From the NCBI GenBank assembly GCA_050330855.1, contig JBHJNL010000070.1, positions 1 to 64,000 of the forward strand: a DNA stretch of 64,000 nt. The letters are read 5' to 3'. Position 1 is the stretch's first letter. Every line of letters begins with the position of its first letter. The notes under the pieces are model-generated. The model saw only the letters and a list, made by a program, of their open reading frames with translations, made no database searches and had not been told where the DNA came from. Of this stretch, positions 35,925-45,151 are shown piece by piece. The stretch is from RCC1774 sp050330855. GTDB lineage: Bacteria; Cyanobacteriota; Cyanobacteriia; Thermosynechococcales; Thermosynechococcaceae. A program made the translations under genes and the position numbers.

Positions 35925-37334
35925 CTAGCAATGGTCATCGCTTGACAATTCCCGGCAGGTTGCTGGTTGATGCATACAGGCAAGATGGATTGTAAACAAA
36001 CTACCTATGCCAAGTTCACTGGTAACCGTGAGGGGAGCTTGATGCTGTTGGGCGATCGCATGGGCAATCGCTAATCCTAAACCTGTGCCACCCGTTTTGC
36101 GAGAACGATTGCTATCGACACGGTAAAACCGCTCAAAAATACGAGATTGCTCACTGGGCGCAATGCCAATACCTGTATCTTTTACGGTGATGGATGCAGT
36201 GCGATCGTAGAACTTTAAACTTAGCATCACTGAACCACCAGCAGGAGTGTAGGTGAGCGCATTAGCAATCAAGTTTGAAACTAGACGATAGAGCTGTGAT
36301 TCATGGCCCAGAACATAGATGTCGTCGTCAGGAACGTGGCTCGTTAAGTGGATGTCAGCAGCCGTCGCCAGCTCTAAAAATTCTTCGTTCAAATCGCTAA
36401 CTAAATCGTTTAGGCAACAGGGCTGCAATGATTTTGGTAATGAACTTTGCTCAAGGCTGGTCAAAAACAGTAAGTCTGCAATCAAATGGCTCAGCCGTCT
36501 TCCCTGTCGTTCAACCGTATGGAGCATCATGGGGATATCTTGTTGATTCGAAGAAGGTAAGCGTAGAATCGCTTCCACCGTTGCTAAGAGACTCGCAAGG
36601 GGCGATCTCAGCTCGTGGGCGGCATTGGCCGTGAACTGCTGCTGCTGCTGATAAGACTGATAAATCGGCTGCATCGCCAATCCTGAAAGCCACCAACTGG
36701 AGACGGCAACTAAACCCAGAGCAACCGGAAGCCCGATCACCAAAATCCATTGAATTCGCTCAGTTTCAGCATCAAAAGATGCTAAGGTACGCCCAATCTG
36801 TAAATAACCCCAGGATGAATCAGTACCGGCGGAATTGGCTTGATGATCAGCATTGGCACCATGCAAGATCGTGATGAATTGGTGGTAGCGAATTCCATTC
36901 GCTGTGCGGAAGGTTTGCCAAGGGTTGCGGTTAAGCGTTTTGGGAAGCGATGGGGGCTGATTGGGGGAAAAGGCCAAGAGTTTTCCCTGATGATCGAATA
37001 GACGAATATAGTAGGTGCTGCGATCGCTGATGCCAATTGTATGACGTTGAATGAGAGTGGGTCTGGTGTTGCAAACTTGTCCAACCAAACACAAATCAGG
37101 GAAAATCTGCTGCAAAACCGTCGTTGGATCATCTGAAGCAGGTAGCCGGGGTTCCAGGCTGTCATGCAGCGTTCCTGCAATCGACTCAATTTCCCGTTCC
37201 AAAGCTGTCCAGTTTGCCTGAACCAGCGCTCGATACATACCCAATCCAGATACGCTTAAAATCACCCCCATCACCAGCGCATACCAAAGTGCTAACCGAG
37301 TACGGCTGCGGCGAAAAAGTTGGCGGCTATCCAT
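35925..37334 (-). CDS. rppB: Sensor histidine kinase, RppB/NrsS type
   Basis: Two membrane helices (about 15-35 and 196-217) bracket a periplasmic sensor of about 160 residues. The HisKA box NAAHELRSPLASLL has the phospho-His at 240. HATPase motifs follow: NLIANALTY (N), DTGIGI (G1) and GGTGLGLAIA (G2). Its gene follows the response regulator gene 12 bp downstream, and a metal efflux gene pair is divergent. RppA/RppB (also NrsR/NrsS) of cyanobacteria control metal resistance and redox-responsive genes; the neighbours suggest metal sensing. Periplasmic Cys in DLCLVGQVC might bind the metal (inference). Confidence 0.88.
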   Translation of the reverse strand: MDSRQLFRRSRTRLALWYALVMGVILSVSGLGMYRALVQANWTALEREIESIAGTLHDSLEPRLPASDDPTTVLQQIFPDLCLVGQVCNTRPTLIQRHTIGISDRSTYYIRLFDHQGKLLAFSPNQPPSLPKTLNRNPWQTFRTANGIRYHQFITILHGANADHQANSAGTDSSWGYLQIGRTLASFDAETERIQWILVIGLPVALGLVAVSSWWLSGLAMQPIYQSYQQQQQFTANAAHELRSPLASLLATVEAILRLPSSNQQDIPMMLHTVERQGRRLSHLIADLLFLTSLEQSSLPKSLQPCCLNDLVSDLNEEFLELATAADIHLTSHVPDDDIYVLGHESQLYRLVSNLIANALTYTPAGGSVMLSLKFYDRTASITVKDTGIGIAPSEQSRIFERFYRVDSNRSRKTGGTGLGLAIAHAIAQQHQAPLTVTSELGIGSLFTIHLACMHQPATCRELSSDDHC

Positions 37335-37346
37335 GACGGGAAAGAC

Positions 37347-38039
37347 TCATAAGGATGTGTTGAAGCGATAGCCCTGACCGGGAATCGTCTCAATAGGGCA
37401 GTCACAGCTATAGCTGGCTAGCTTTCGTCGCAACAGACGCATTTGGGCCGCGACGACATTGCTAATCGGTTCTTCGTCTAGATCCCAGAGTTGATACCGA
37501 ATTTTGCTACCGGCAATAATGCGATCGGGATTTTGCATCAGGTAAGCGAGGATCTGAAATTCCTTGGTGGTTAAGGGAATCGTTTGAGGTGCTTGATCTG
37601 ACCCAATACACAATGCATTGTTGCCATAATCCAGCGTAAATGCATCAATGGTGAGGTTTTGGGGCTTGAGTTGGGGCGATCTCCGTTGCAGGGCGCGTAA
37701 TCGGGCGAGTAGTTCCTCCATGACAAATGGCTTGACCAAATAATCATCGGCTCCAGCGTCCAGCCCTGCCACGCGGTTTTCAGGTTGGCCTAGGGCGGTG
37801 AGCATCAGGACGGGTAAAGGATTTTGGTGCAATCTGAGTCGCTGACATAATTCTAGCCCTGACAGCTCTGGGATCAGCCAATCCACGATTGCCACGCTGT
37901 AATCTGTCCACTGGCTCTCCAGACAATGCCATGCTTGAGCGCCATCTGGCACCCAATCCACCACATATTTTTCACTGACTAAGACTTGCTTAATCGCCCG
38001 TCCCAAATCGACTTCATCTTCCACCAGCAGAATTCGCAT
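37347..38039 (-). CDS. rppA: Response regulator, OmpR/PhoB family, RppA/NrsR type
   Basis: The receiver domain has the acidic pocket VEDE (8-10), phospho-Asp at 53 (AIVDWLIPELSG) and Lys in VKPF. A winged-helix DNA-binding domain (about 130-228) includes VVAAQMRLLRRKLASY and ends PGQGYRFN. It is the first gene of the leftward regulator-kinase pair. The divergent region contains a tandem 11-bp repeat at 38089-38110 that fits binding by a head-to-tail OmpR-type dimer. Confidence 0.9.
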   Translation of the reverse strand: MRILLVEDEVDLGRAIKQVLVSEKYVVDWVPDGAQAWHCLESQWTDYSVAIVDWLIPELSGLELCQRLRLHQNPLPVLMLTALGQPENRVAGLDAGADDYLVKPFVMEELLARLRALQRRSPQLKPQNLTIDAFTLDYGNNALCIGSDQAPQTIPLTTKEFQILAYLMQNPDRIIAGSKIRYQLWDLDEEPISNVVAAQMRLLRRKLASYSCDCPIETIPGQGYRFNTSL

Positions 38040-38088
38040 TGCCTCAAGGGAATCAACGGCAAGCTTGATTTTACCGAAACCTCTTCCA

Positions 38089-38110
38089 TTTCACCTGGAT
38101 TTCATCTGCT
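38089..38110. promoter_or_regulatory. Tandem 11-bp repeat, candidate RppA operator
   Basis: TTTCACCTGGA (38089-38099) is followed directly by TTTCATCTGCT (38100-38110). The 11-bp period is what OmpR/PhoB-family regulators bind as tandem dimers. A third weaker unit (TTTGGCAAACT) begins at 38112. It lies midway between divergent rppA and the efflux genes, so it could control both. Assignment to RppA is inference from position. Confidence 0.5.
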
Positions 38111-38162
38111 CTTTGGCAAACTACAAAAGATTTTTTAAGCCGCGTCATTGTGAGGAAGTATC

Positions 38163-38843
38163 ATGAAACCCCTTCAGATAGCCAGCTCTATTCTTGCCGT
38201 CAGTTTAGTTGTCGGTACACCCAACCCTGTGTTTGCCCACGTTGGGCATGGCGATGAATTTCAGGCAGAAGGGGGAATTAATCGGGTTGCAGTGAATGCC
38301 GAGAATGATTCCCTACTAGGGATTGAGGTCAACCCCATTGAGCCAGCCTCTGATGGGAGCGCGGCTGTTCTCATCCCTGCTACGGCGTTAGTGGATGCCA
38401 ACGGTAAACAACTGGTGTTTGTCCAATATAAGGATTTCTACGAGCCAGTTCCGGTTACCACAGGCGCGACCCAGGGCGACCTAATTGAAGTCACTCAGGG
38501 ATTATCTGTTAAAGAAAAACTCGTGACTCAGGGTAGTTTGTCGCTCTATGCAGAATCTCGCAAAACCCAAAATACTGCTGAGACCGCTGCGTCACCTCCA
38601 GATGCGGTTGCGTCTCCTCAGACCCATGCTCAGGCCGATGCCGAGGGCATCCCCCATAGCCACGATGGCAAGGGCGATCTTGTCTCACAGGCCGATGAAA
38701 CGGCTCCTCAATCGAGCGGATTCCCGATGGGGATTTTAGCTGCAGTTGCGGGGGGGATAGCAGTGTTAGTCGGGGTGTTCGCCTTCGTCGGGGGTGGAAG
38801 CAAAAAGAAAGGCACCCTTTCTAACAAAAAAGGGGACTACTAA
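38163..38843 (+). CDS. Short adaptor-like protein of metal RND efflux system, His-rich
   Basis: A signal peptide (cleavage near VFAHV) is followed by His-containing VFAHVGHGDEF. A region (about 60-125) resembles the C-terminal beta-barrel/membrane-proximal part of CusB/CzcB adaptors (VLIPATALVDANGKQLVFVQ). A polar stretch with IPHSHDGKGD follows, then a C-terminal membrane helix (about 188-210) and a basic tail. The 226 residues lack the lipoyl/barrel-sandwich and hairpin parts of full adaptors. It is 6 bp ahead of the RND pump gene. The histidines suggest metal binding in the periplasm. Confidence 0.72.
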   Translation: MKPLQIASSILAVSLVVGTPNPVFAHVGHGDEFQAEGGINRVAVNAENDSLLGIEVNPIEPASDGSAAVLIPATALVDANGKQLVFVQYKDFYEPVPVTTGATQGDLIEVTQGLSVKEKLVTQGSLSLYAESRKTQNTAETAASPPDAVASPQTHAQADAEGIPHSHDGKGDLVSQADETAPQSSGFPMGILAAVAGGIAVLVGVFAFVGGGSKKKGTLSNKKGDY

Positions 38844-38849
38844 TTTAAG

Positions 38850-41800
38850 ATGCTCAACTCAATTCTGAATCAAACGCTGAAAAATTCGATTGCTCAGCGG
38901 TGGCTGATCGTTGTGGGTGCCATTCTGGTGACCGTGTGGGGCGTTTTCACCATCACTCAAATGCCATTGGATGTGTTCCCGGAATTTGCTCCGCCCCAGG
39001 TCGATATTCAGACTGAAGCGACAGGTCTGGCTCCTGAAGAAGTCGAGTCACAAATTACGGTGCCGATTGAAAGCGCAGTGAATGGTTTGCCAGGGGTGAC
39101 CACTGTGCGATCGTCCTCCAAGGTGGGGCTATCGATGGTGCAGGTCGTGTTTGACCAGGATGCCGATATTTATAAAGCACGGCAGTCAGTTACAGAAAGG
39201 CTGCAACAGGTCACCAGTCAGTTGCCTGAAGGCGCTCATCCACCCGAGATTTCGCCCTTAGCATCGCCACTGGGCACCGTTTTGCAGTACGCCTTCACGG
39301 TGAACGGGCAGGGACAAACGTCGCTGATGGATCTGCGCCGCATCGTCGAAGTCACCCTCAGCAACCAAATTCTATCCGTGCCGGGAGTCACCGATGTCAC
39401 GATTTACGGTGGCGATGAGCGTCAGGAGCAGGTGTTGGTTGATCCGGCAAAACTGCGATCGCGCAATGTTTCCCTCACTGAAGTTACCAACGCCGCTAGA
39501 GGAGCAAATTCCAATGCCCCTGGTGGCTTTCTCATTGGTGGGGGACAAGAACTTTTGGTGCGCGGCATAGGTCAGGTGCAATCGATCTCCGATTTGCAAA
39601 CGTCCGTTGTCAAAGTCAAGGATGGTCAACCCATCTTGCTCAAAGATGTCGCCGAGGTCAAAACCGGAGCTGCCTTGAAGCGCGGTGATGGCAGCTTTAA
39701 TGGGCAGCTTGCGGTGGTGATGATGGTGAACAAACAACCCAATGTCGATACGCCCACCGTCACCAAAGCCGTCGAAGCAGTGATGCAATCCTTGCAGCCC
39801 AACTTTCCTGCCGATGTTCAATTGGCACAAACGTTTCGGCAAGCTAATTTTATTGATACTGCCGTTGGCAATGTCAGCGCGTCTCTAGTGCAAGGCATCG
39901 TCATTGTTTCAGTAATCATGCTGCTGTTCTTGATGAATTGGCGCACGGCAATGATTACGCTGAGCGCGATTCCATTATCTTTGTTGATCGGGTTGATGTT
40001 CATGAAAGCTTTCGGCTTGGGCATTAATACCATGACGCTGGGGGGATTAGTCGTTGCCATTGGCTCGGTCGTCGATGACTCGATTGTCGATATGGAAAAC
40101 TGCTATCGTGGCCTGCGAACCAACCAGGCACAGGGTAATCCCAAACACCCATTCCAGGTTGTGTATGACACCTCAGTAGAGGTGCGGTTGTCGGTGGTTT
40201 TTTCCACGGTGATTATCATCGTGGTCTTTGCGCCAATCTTCAGCTTGACAGGGGTAGAGGGACGAATTTTTGCGCCGATGGGCTTCGCCTATTTGCTCTC
40301 AATTGCCGCTTCGACGCTGGTTGCCATGACGCTTTCCCCTGCTCTTTGTGCGATTCTGCTGGCGAATCAAACCCTGCCCCAGGAAGGCACCTTTGTTTCA
40401 CGTTGGGCTGAGCGGCTGTATCGTCCCTTGCTGAACCTATCGATGCGATCTCCTCAAATTATTCTAGGGGTGGCGCTGGCGACATTGGTGGCGGCTTGTG
40501 CGCTCGTCCCCTCTCTGGGACGGGTTTTTCTACCAGAATTCCAAGAAAAATCGATGGTCAACTCGATGGTGTTGTTCCCTGGTGTGTCCCTGGATATGAC
40601 CAATCGGGCTGGGATGGCCCTTGCCAAGTCACTTCAGGATAATCCGCTGTATGAGTGGGTGCAGGTGCGATCAGGACGGACCCCTGGGGATGCCGATGGG
40701 GCAGGCGTTAGCATGGCACACGTCGATGTGGAACTGAGCGACTTGGCACTTAAAGACCGAGAAGCGAGTGTTCAACAACTGCGCGAGGAATTTCTCAAGT
40801 TGCCCGGAGTTGCGCCAAATATTGGCGGATTTATTTCCCATCGCATGGATGAAGTGCTGTCTGGGGTGAGAAGCGCGATCGCAGTAAAAATCTTTGGTCC
40901 TGATTTAGCTGAACTCCGCAAGATTGGAGAACAAGTCCGTGATGTTATTCAGCCGATTGCTGGAGTGGTAGACCTGCAGCTTGAACCTCAACTGCCCATT
41001 CGTCAGGTGCAAATTCAATACGATCGTGGGGCAGCAGCGACCTATGGATTGAGCATGGAGCAACTGTCAGGCGTAGTAGAAACGGCTTTGAATGGTCAAG
41101 TCGTATCGCAAGTCCCCGAAAACCAGCAGTTGATCGATATTGTTGTTTCCTTGCCAGAATCAGCTCGCAGTAATTTAGATGCGATTCGCGCTATTCCTTT
41201 GTCTACTCCCACGGGCAAAAATATTCCACTCAGCACCGTTGCCAAAGTAGATTACGGCATGGGAGCAAATGTCGTGAATCGGGAAGATGTTTCTCGGCTG
41301 ATTGTCGTTTCAGCGAATGTGGCTGAGCGTGACCTGGGCAGCGTGGTGGGTGATATTCAAGCTCAAATTCAGGAAAAGGTACAGTTACCCAGTGGCTACT
41401 TTATCCAGTACGGTGGACAATTTGAGGCAGAGCAAAATGCCACGAATAACCTGCTGATTTTTAGCATCCTGGCAGCAGTCGTGATTGCAGTGTTGATGTT
41501 CTTCTCAGTGAAGTCTCTACCGGCCACAATCGCCATCATGATTAACCTACCATTGGCGCTGGTGGGAGGGATTGTTTCGATTGCGCTGACGGGTGGTGTG
41601 ATATCGATTGCATCTCTGATTGGCTTCATCACCTTATTTGGTGTTGCCGTCCGCAATGGCTTGCTGTTGGTAGATAACTACAACAATAAATTTGCCCAGG
41701 GAATGCACCTGAAAGATGTGATTGTTAGCGGGTCTATGGAGCGGATTAATGCCATCCTGATGACGGCCCTGACGTCAGCACTGGGAATGCTGCCGTTGGC

Positions 41801-42020
41801 GATCGCTAGGGGAGCTGGGAACGAAATTTTACAACCGTTAGCGATCGTGGTGTTAGGTGGTTTGTTTACCTCCACAGCGTTAACGCTGTTGGTCATTCCT
41901 GCCATCTACGCTAAATTTGGCAAGCGCTTGATGCCCAAACAAAAAGTTACTGCAGGTAAGCCGAGTTTTCCCGTAAATGCAATACCACAGCAGCAACCAC
42001 CAGCACAGACAAAATATTGA
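38850..42020 (+). CDS. Heavy-metal efflux RND transporter, CusA/CzcA type
   Basis: The 1056-residue inner-membrane pump begins with MPLDVFPEFAPPQVDIQTEA, typical of the HME-RND class. It has twelve expected membrane segments and two large periplasmic loops. The TM4 proton-relay region reads VVAIGSVVDDSIVDMENCYR with acidic residues in the expected places. It exports divalent or monovalent metals when coupled to an adaptor and an outer-membrane channel. No full-length adaptor or TolC-like gene is adjacent. The last codons, after LMPKQKV, run into a fragment of an antiporter-like gene on the other strand, so the C-terminus is probably not native. Confidence 0.92.
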   Translation: MLNSILNQTLKNSIAQRWLIVVGAILVTVWGVFTITQMPLDVFPEFAPPQVDIQTEATGLAPEEVESQITVPIESAVNGLPGVTTVRSSSKVGLSMVQVVFDQDADIYKARQSVTERLQQVTSQLPEGAHPPEISPLASPLGTVLQYAFTVNGQGQTSLMDLRRIVEVTLSNQILSVPGVTDVTIYGGDERQEQVLVDPAKLRSRNVSLTEVTNAARGANSNAPGGFLIGGGQELLVRGIGQVQSISDLQTSVVKVKDGQPILLKDVAEVKTGAALKRGDGSFNGQLAVVMMVNKQPNVDTPTVTKAVEAVMQSLQPNFPADVQLAQTFRQANFIDTAVGNVSASLVQGIVIVSVIMLLFLMNWRTAMITLSAIPLSLLIGLMFMKAFGLGINTMTLGGLVVAIGSVVDDSIVDMENCYRGLRTNQAQGNPKHPFQVVYDTSVEVRLSVVFSTVIIIVVFAPIFSLTGVEGRIFAPMGFAYLLSIAASTLVAMTLSPALCAILLANQTLPQEGTFVSRWAERLYRPLLNLSMRSPQIILGVALATLVAACALVPSLGRVFLPEFQEKSMVNSMVLFPGVSLDMTNRAGMALAKSLQDNPLYEWVQVRSGRTPGDADGAGVSMAHVDVELSDLALKDREASVQQLREEFLKLPGVAPNIGGFISHRMDEVLSGVRSAIAVKIFGPDLAELRKIGEQVRDVIQPIAGVVDLQLEPQLPIRQVQIQYDRGAAATYGLSMEQLSGVVETALNGQVVSQVPENQQLIDIVVSLPESARSNLDAIRAIPLSTPTGKNIPLSTVAKVDYGMGANVVNREDVSRLIVVSANVAERDLGSVVGDIQAQIQEKVQLPSGYFIQYGGQFEAEQNATNNLLIFSILAAVVIAVLMFFSVKSLPATIAIMINLPLALVGGIVSIALTGGVISIASLIGFITLFGVAVRNGLLLVDNYNNKFAQGMHLKDVIVSGSMERINAILMTALTSALGMLPLAIARGAGNEILQPLAIVVLGGLFTSTALTLLVIPAIYAKFGKRLMPKQKVTAGKPSFPVNAIPQQQPPAQTKY

Positions 42021-42096
42021 AAACATTGCTGCTGACAACATTGCCAAGGGAAATATCAGTATTGCCGCTGAGGCTGGACTGCAGGTTAACAAACAT
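42001..42096 (-). pseudogene. Remnant of a second Ca2+/Na+ antiporter gene
   Basis: On the minus strand these 96 bases encode MFVNLQSSLSGNTDISLGNV and then VSSNVFNIL, matching the first alpha-repeat of the intact antiporter at 34589-35683 (MFVSLQSSLSGNADIALGNV). By eye 81 of 96 bases match the segment 35426-35521 in the same orientation. The reading frame meets stops soon after and has no start or end of its own. The fragment overlaps the final seven codons of the RND pump gene, including its stop. Confidence 0.8.
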
Positions 42097-42204
42097 AGTC
42101 TCGAACGAAGCCGGGAAATCCCCCGTACTTCAGTCGAGGGAGTAGTCAATAATAAGCGGACAGGGGCGAGTTTTGAACCCGGACATAGCCGTGATCGCGG
42201 GTCA

Positions 42205-42224
42205 ATGCTACGTCTGGGTAGCAT
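42205..42224. terminator. Perfect 7-bp hairpin after the sugar dehydrogenase gene
   Basis: ATGCTAC (42205-42211) pairs with GTAGCAT (42218-42224) across six bases. It lies 22 bases past the stop of the leftward dehydrogenase gene. No T-run follows, so the call is tentative. Confidence 0.3.
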
Positions 42225-42245
42225 CATGATGGGGGATGCGCTTCT

Positions 42246-43481
42246 TTATAGACGGGGTTCAAGACGCAGGAGTTGTCCCTTGGGTGCATCGGTCAAGACG
42301 TATAGAAGCCCATCCGGCCCTTGGCGAACATCCCTGACCCGTTGGCCGATGTCGATTTTTTCTACTTCACGGACCGTCCCCTGCCCATCGACTTCAATCC
42401 GGCGAATATCTTGACTCACCAGCCCTCCAGCAAATAAGTTGCCCTGCCACTGAGGAAAGCGATCGCCTCGATAGATGGCGAGGCCAGAGGGTGCAATGGC
42501 CGGAGTCCAAACGATTTTGGGATCTACCATGCCGGGTTTCGACTGCACAGGGGCCACGGGTTCACCGGTGCTATATTCTCGGCTGTGACTGACGAGCGGC
42601 CAGCCGTAGTTGGCCCCTGACCGGAGCTGATTGATCTCGTCCCCACCGCGAGAGCCATGCTCTGTTGCCCATATCTGTTTTGAGATCGCATCATAGGCCA
42701 GACCTTGAATATTCCGATGACCATAGCTCCAGATCGCTGAAGGTCCATTGGTTCCAGCGATTTTCGGGTTGTCAGTCGGGATAGAACCATCGGCTTGAAT
42801 CCGCACGACTTTGCCCAGATAGCTCTCTAGATTTTGAGCCTGCAGCCGAATCAGGTCTCCTTCGACACTAACCGGCGGGTTGCCGCCATCGCCAAAGGAA
42901 ACCAGTAGGGTTTCGTCGGGTAGCCACACTAACCGAGAGCCAAAGTGTTGTGCCGACGGCTTATCTGGAGCCGCTTCAAAAATAACCTGCCAGTTTTGCA
43001 GGGCTTCACCATCAAACTGGGCGCGGGCAACGCGGGTGCGGTTGGCGTTGCGATCTCCATCGGCATAGGTAAAGTACACGAGCTGATTGTCTGCGAACTT
43101 CGGGTGCAGAGCAATATCGAGGAGGCCACCTTGCCCCATGGCAAAGATGGGGGGTAGTCCAGAAATCGATGTTGGCTGTAATGCCCCATTGCGGATGCGC
43201 CTCAAACGGCCGGCACGCTCGGTGACCAGAATGTCGCCATTGGGCAACCAAACCATGCCCCACGGATGCTCCAAGCCTGCCACCAACGACATGAGCTGAT
43301 AGGTCGCCCCCTGAGCCACGAACTTAGGATTCGCTGACTGAGCTTCAGTAGAAGAAGCTGAATCAGAGGCTGGAACATTCGTCTGCAGTGTGTCTTCAAC
43401 CCTGGCCTCGATTGGTTTGCAGGCCATTATCATGCAGCCCACCAGTAATAAAATTTGAGTGACCCAAACGCTCTGCTTCAT
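42246..43481 (-). CDS. PQQ-dependent sugar dehydrogenase (soluble aldose type), probable lipoprotein
   Basis: The mature protein follows the six-bladed propeller pattern of Asd/GdhB dehydrogenases: LEHPWGMVWLPNGDILVTER, GQGGLLDIALHPKF, YGHRNIQGLAYD and EHGSRGGDEIN. The substrate and cofactor residues His and Arg sit in those segments. The start at 43481 gives a signal peptide (VWVTQILLLVGCMIMAC) with a lipobox-like IMAC before the cysteine, so it is probably anchored in the periplasm. It would oxidise aldoses with PQQ. A PQQ synthesis locus is not present here. Confidence 0.88.
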   Translation of the reverse strand: MKQSVWVTQILLLVGCMIMACKPIEARVEDTLQTNVPASDSASSTEAQSANPKFVAQGATYQLMSLVAGLEHPWGMVWLPNGDILVTERAGRLRRIRNGALQPTSISGLPPIFAMGQGGLLDIALHPKFADNQLVYFTYADGDRNANRTRVARAQFDGEALQNWQVIFEAAPDKPSAQHFGSRLVWLPDETLLVSFGDGGNPPVSVEGDLIRLQAQNLESYLGKVVRIQADGSIPTDNPKIAGTNGPSAIWSYGHRNIQGLAYDAISKQIWATEHGSRGGDEINQLRSGANYGWPLVSHSREYSTGEPVAPVQSKPGMVDPKIVWTPAIAPSGLAIYRGDRFPQWQGNLFAGGLVSQDIRRIEVDGQGTVREVEKIDIGQRVRDVRQGPDGLLYVLTDAPKGQLLRLEPRL

Positions 43482-43621
43482 ATTCTTTAGTGATGATAAA
43501 TGATTCAACATCAACTGAACCCCTGTTGCGTACAGGACGATAGGACAAAGTCAGGATGTTCGGTATGTCTGTATTTTACAGATAGCCTTTAGCTCGTGAC
43601 AATCGCCTTGAAGTCATCGAT

Positions 43622-44257
43622 TCAATGACGTACATAGCGATACAAGCGATAGGCAAAGCGCGTTAAATTCAGAAATTGATAAGGAAATCTCACGGGTAGA
43701 CGGGAGAGAATAGGCCTGTATAACAAGTCGTAGGCTTGTTTGAGATCTTCCCAAACCGAACATGGTTCTGGCTTCAGAAAGTCTGACAAATCAACAACCC
43801 GTCCTCTACCTTGATCCATCATCAAGTTTTTTCCGTGGACATCGTGGGGATTTAACCCCACCGATCGCGCATAGTCTAGGGCTTCATCAATATCTCGGAT
43901 CACTTGAGGGGGAATTTTCAGGCCTTGATGCAGACACTCATATAGGGTTACTCCATGCAGGCGCTTCAAAATAAGGAAGCCTTCTTCAGCATGAAAGCAT
44001 TGAGAAAAAGCAGGATGCTCTCCCAAGCGACGATAGACCTCAACCTCTGCTTCAAACCCAGGTCGGCTGGGTGCGTAAATCTTGACGACGAGATTGGGGT
44101 AGTCAGGGTGGGCAACAACTGCAGCATAGTTCCCCGTGCCGACCAACAGCCAGGGTATAGGGAGATGATGAACGGCAATGGGGTTATGGGGATCAACACT
44201 TTCAAGTTGCAGTCGAGGCAATAGTTCTCGATGAATCAGCTCAATCGAGTTTTGCAT
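43622..44257 (-). CDS. Small protein-kinase-like protein (RIO/Bud32-like)
   Basis: In 211 residues the protein keeps reduced kinase motifs: a Gly-containing loop and VAI(K)-like NLVVKIYAPSR, a hinge near GFLILKRLHG, catalytic-loop NPHDVHGKNLMM (His-Asp...Asn) and a metal-binding VVDLSDF in place of DFG. Residues after SDFL are short, so the C-lobe is minimal, as in RIO or Bud32 kinases. It may phosphorylate a protein or a small molecule. It is common in cyanobacteria but uncharacterised. It is monocistronic. Confidence 0.7.
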   Translation of the reverse strand: MQNSIELIHRELLPRLQLESVDPHNPIAVHHLPIPWLLVGTGNYAAVVAHPDYPNLVVKIYAPSRPGFEAEVEVYRRLGEHPAFSQCFHAEEGFLILKRLHGVTLYECLHQGLKIPPQVIRDIDEALDYARSVGLNPHDVHGKNLMMDQGRGRVVDLSDFLKPEPCSVWEDLKQAYDLLYRPILSRLPVRFPYQFLNLTRFAYRLYRYVRH

Positions 44258-44464
44258 TTCAGGGATTGCTCGCTACCCATACGGTGTAGTAGTAGATTTC
44301 TGCGTCTAGGACTTGTGGGTCTCGTAGAGTCATAGTTGAAAGATAAACGATCCCATTAGACCCTCCCTTGGCGACTTGTTAAATAGCACCCAGCCCTCCC
44401 TGTCAGTAGTCACGTTTTATAGAAAAGACTAAACTGAGCATATTCCCTTTGCAAAAGTTTACAC

Positions 44465-45151
44465 ATGAACCCTATGAACATCCGCATTGCCTCTTTCAGT
44501 CTGTTGGTCGGTGCCAGTCTCTTCGGCGTTAGCCTAGTGCAACCAGCATTCGCAGAGTCTTCGATGGACAGCTCAGCAACAACCTCAACGCTGCCACAGG
44601 AGATTGCCCAGGCGACTGGCGACATTGTTGACGTTGCCAGCGGTAATTCAGATTTCAGTACTTTGGTGCAAGCCGTCCAGGCGGCAGAACTTGTTGATGC
44701 CCTTAAGGCAGAGGGGCCAATCACGGTTTTTGCACCCACGAATGCAGCTTTTGCTGCTTTGCCGGAGGGTGTCTTAGACGCTTTACTCTTGGCAGAGAAC
44801 CGGGATTTGTTGACTCAGGTTTTGAAATATCACGTTGTTTCAGGCAAGGTCGTCTCTGGTGATTTAAAAACAGGTAATGTTGAAACCTTAAATGGTGATT
44901 TGGCCGTTAAAGTCTCTCCAGAGGGCGTTGTAGTCAATGATGCAAGCGTTGTACAGGCTGATGTTGATGCAAGCAACGGTGTGATTCATGCCATCGACGG
45001 CGTCTTGGTTCCAGAAGGAGTGGTGGCAGAACTTCAATCTCGTACGGCTAGCGGTGGTACAGAAAAACCTGTTAGTGCAGAGGAACCTGCTAGCACCGAG
45101 GAAACGGTTAGTGCTGAAGAGACAGCTCCTCCTGTCCGTGCTCTTTGGTAG
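44465..45151 (+). CDS. Secreted fasciclin (FAS1) domain protein
   Basis: A signal peptide (about 1-31, cleavage near AFAES) is followed by a single FAS1 domain (about 50-190) with the H1 and H2 motifs: ITVFAPTNAAFAALPEGVL, LKYHVVSGKV and VIHAIDGVLVPEG. The last 35 residues are Glu/Thr/Ser-rich imperfect repeats (SAEEPASTEETVSAEE). FAS1 proteins mediate adhesion. The expected location is periplasm or surface. An alternative start is the ATG three codons later. Confidence 0.9.
   Translation: MNPMNIRIASFSLLVGASLFGVSLVQPAFAESSMDSSATTSTLPQEIAQATGDIVDVASGNSDFSTLVQAVQAAELVDALKAEGPITVFAPTNAAFAALPEGVLDALLLAENRDLLTQVLKYHVVSGKVVSGDLKTGNVETLNGDLAVKVSPEGVVVNDASVVQADVDASNGVIHAIDGVLVPEGVVAELQSRTASGGTEKPVSAEEPASTEETVSAEETAPPVRALW

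Noticed and set aside
41880..42227. 115-codon minus-strand frame across the RND gene end
   Set aside because: The cysteine/leucine-rich product is a different frame from the antiporter remnant, which explains the sequence better.
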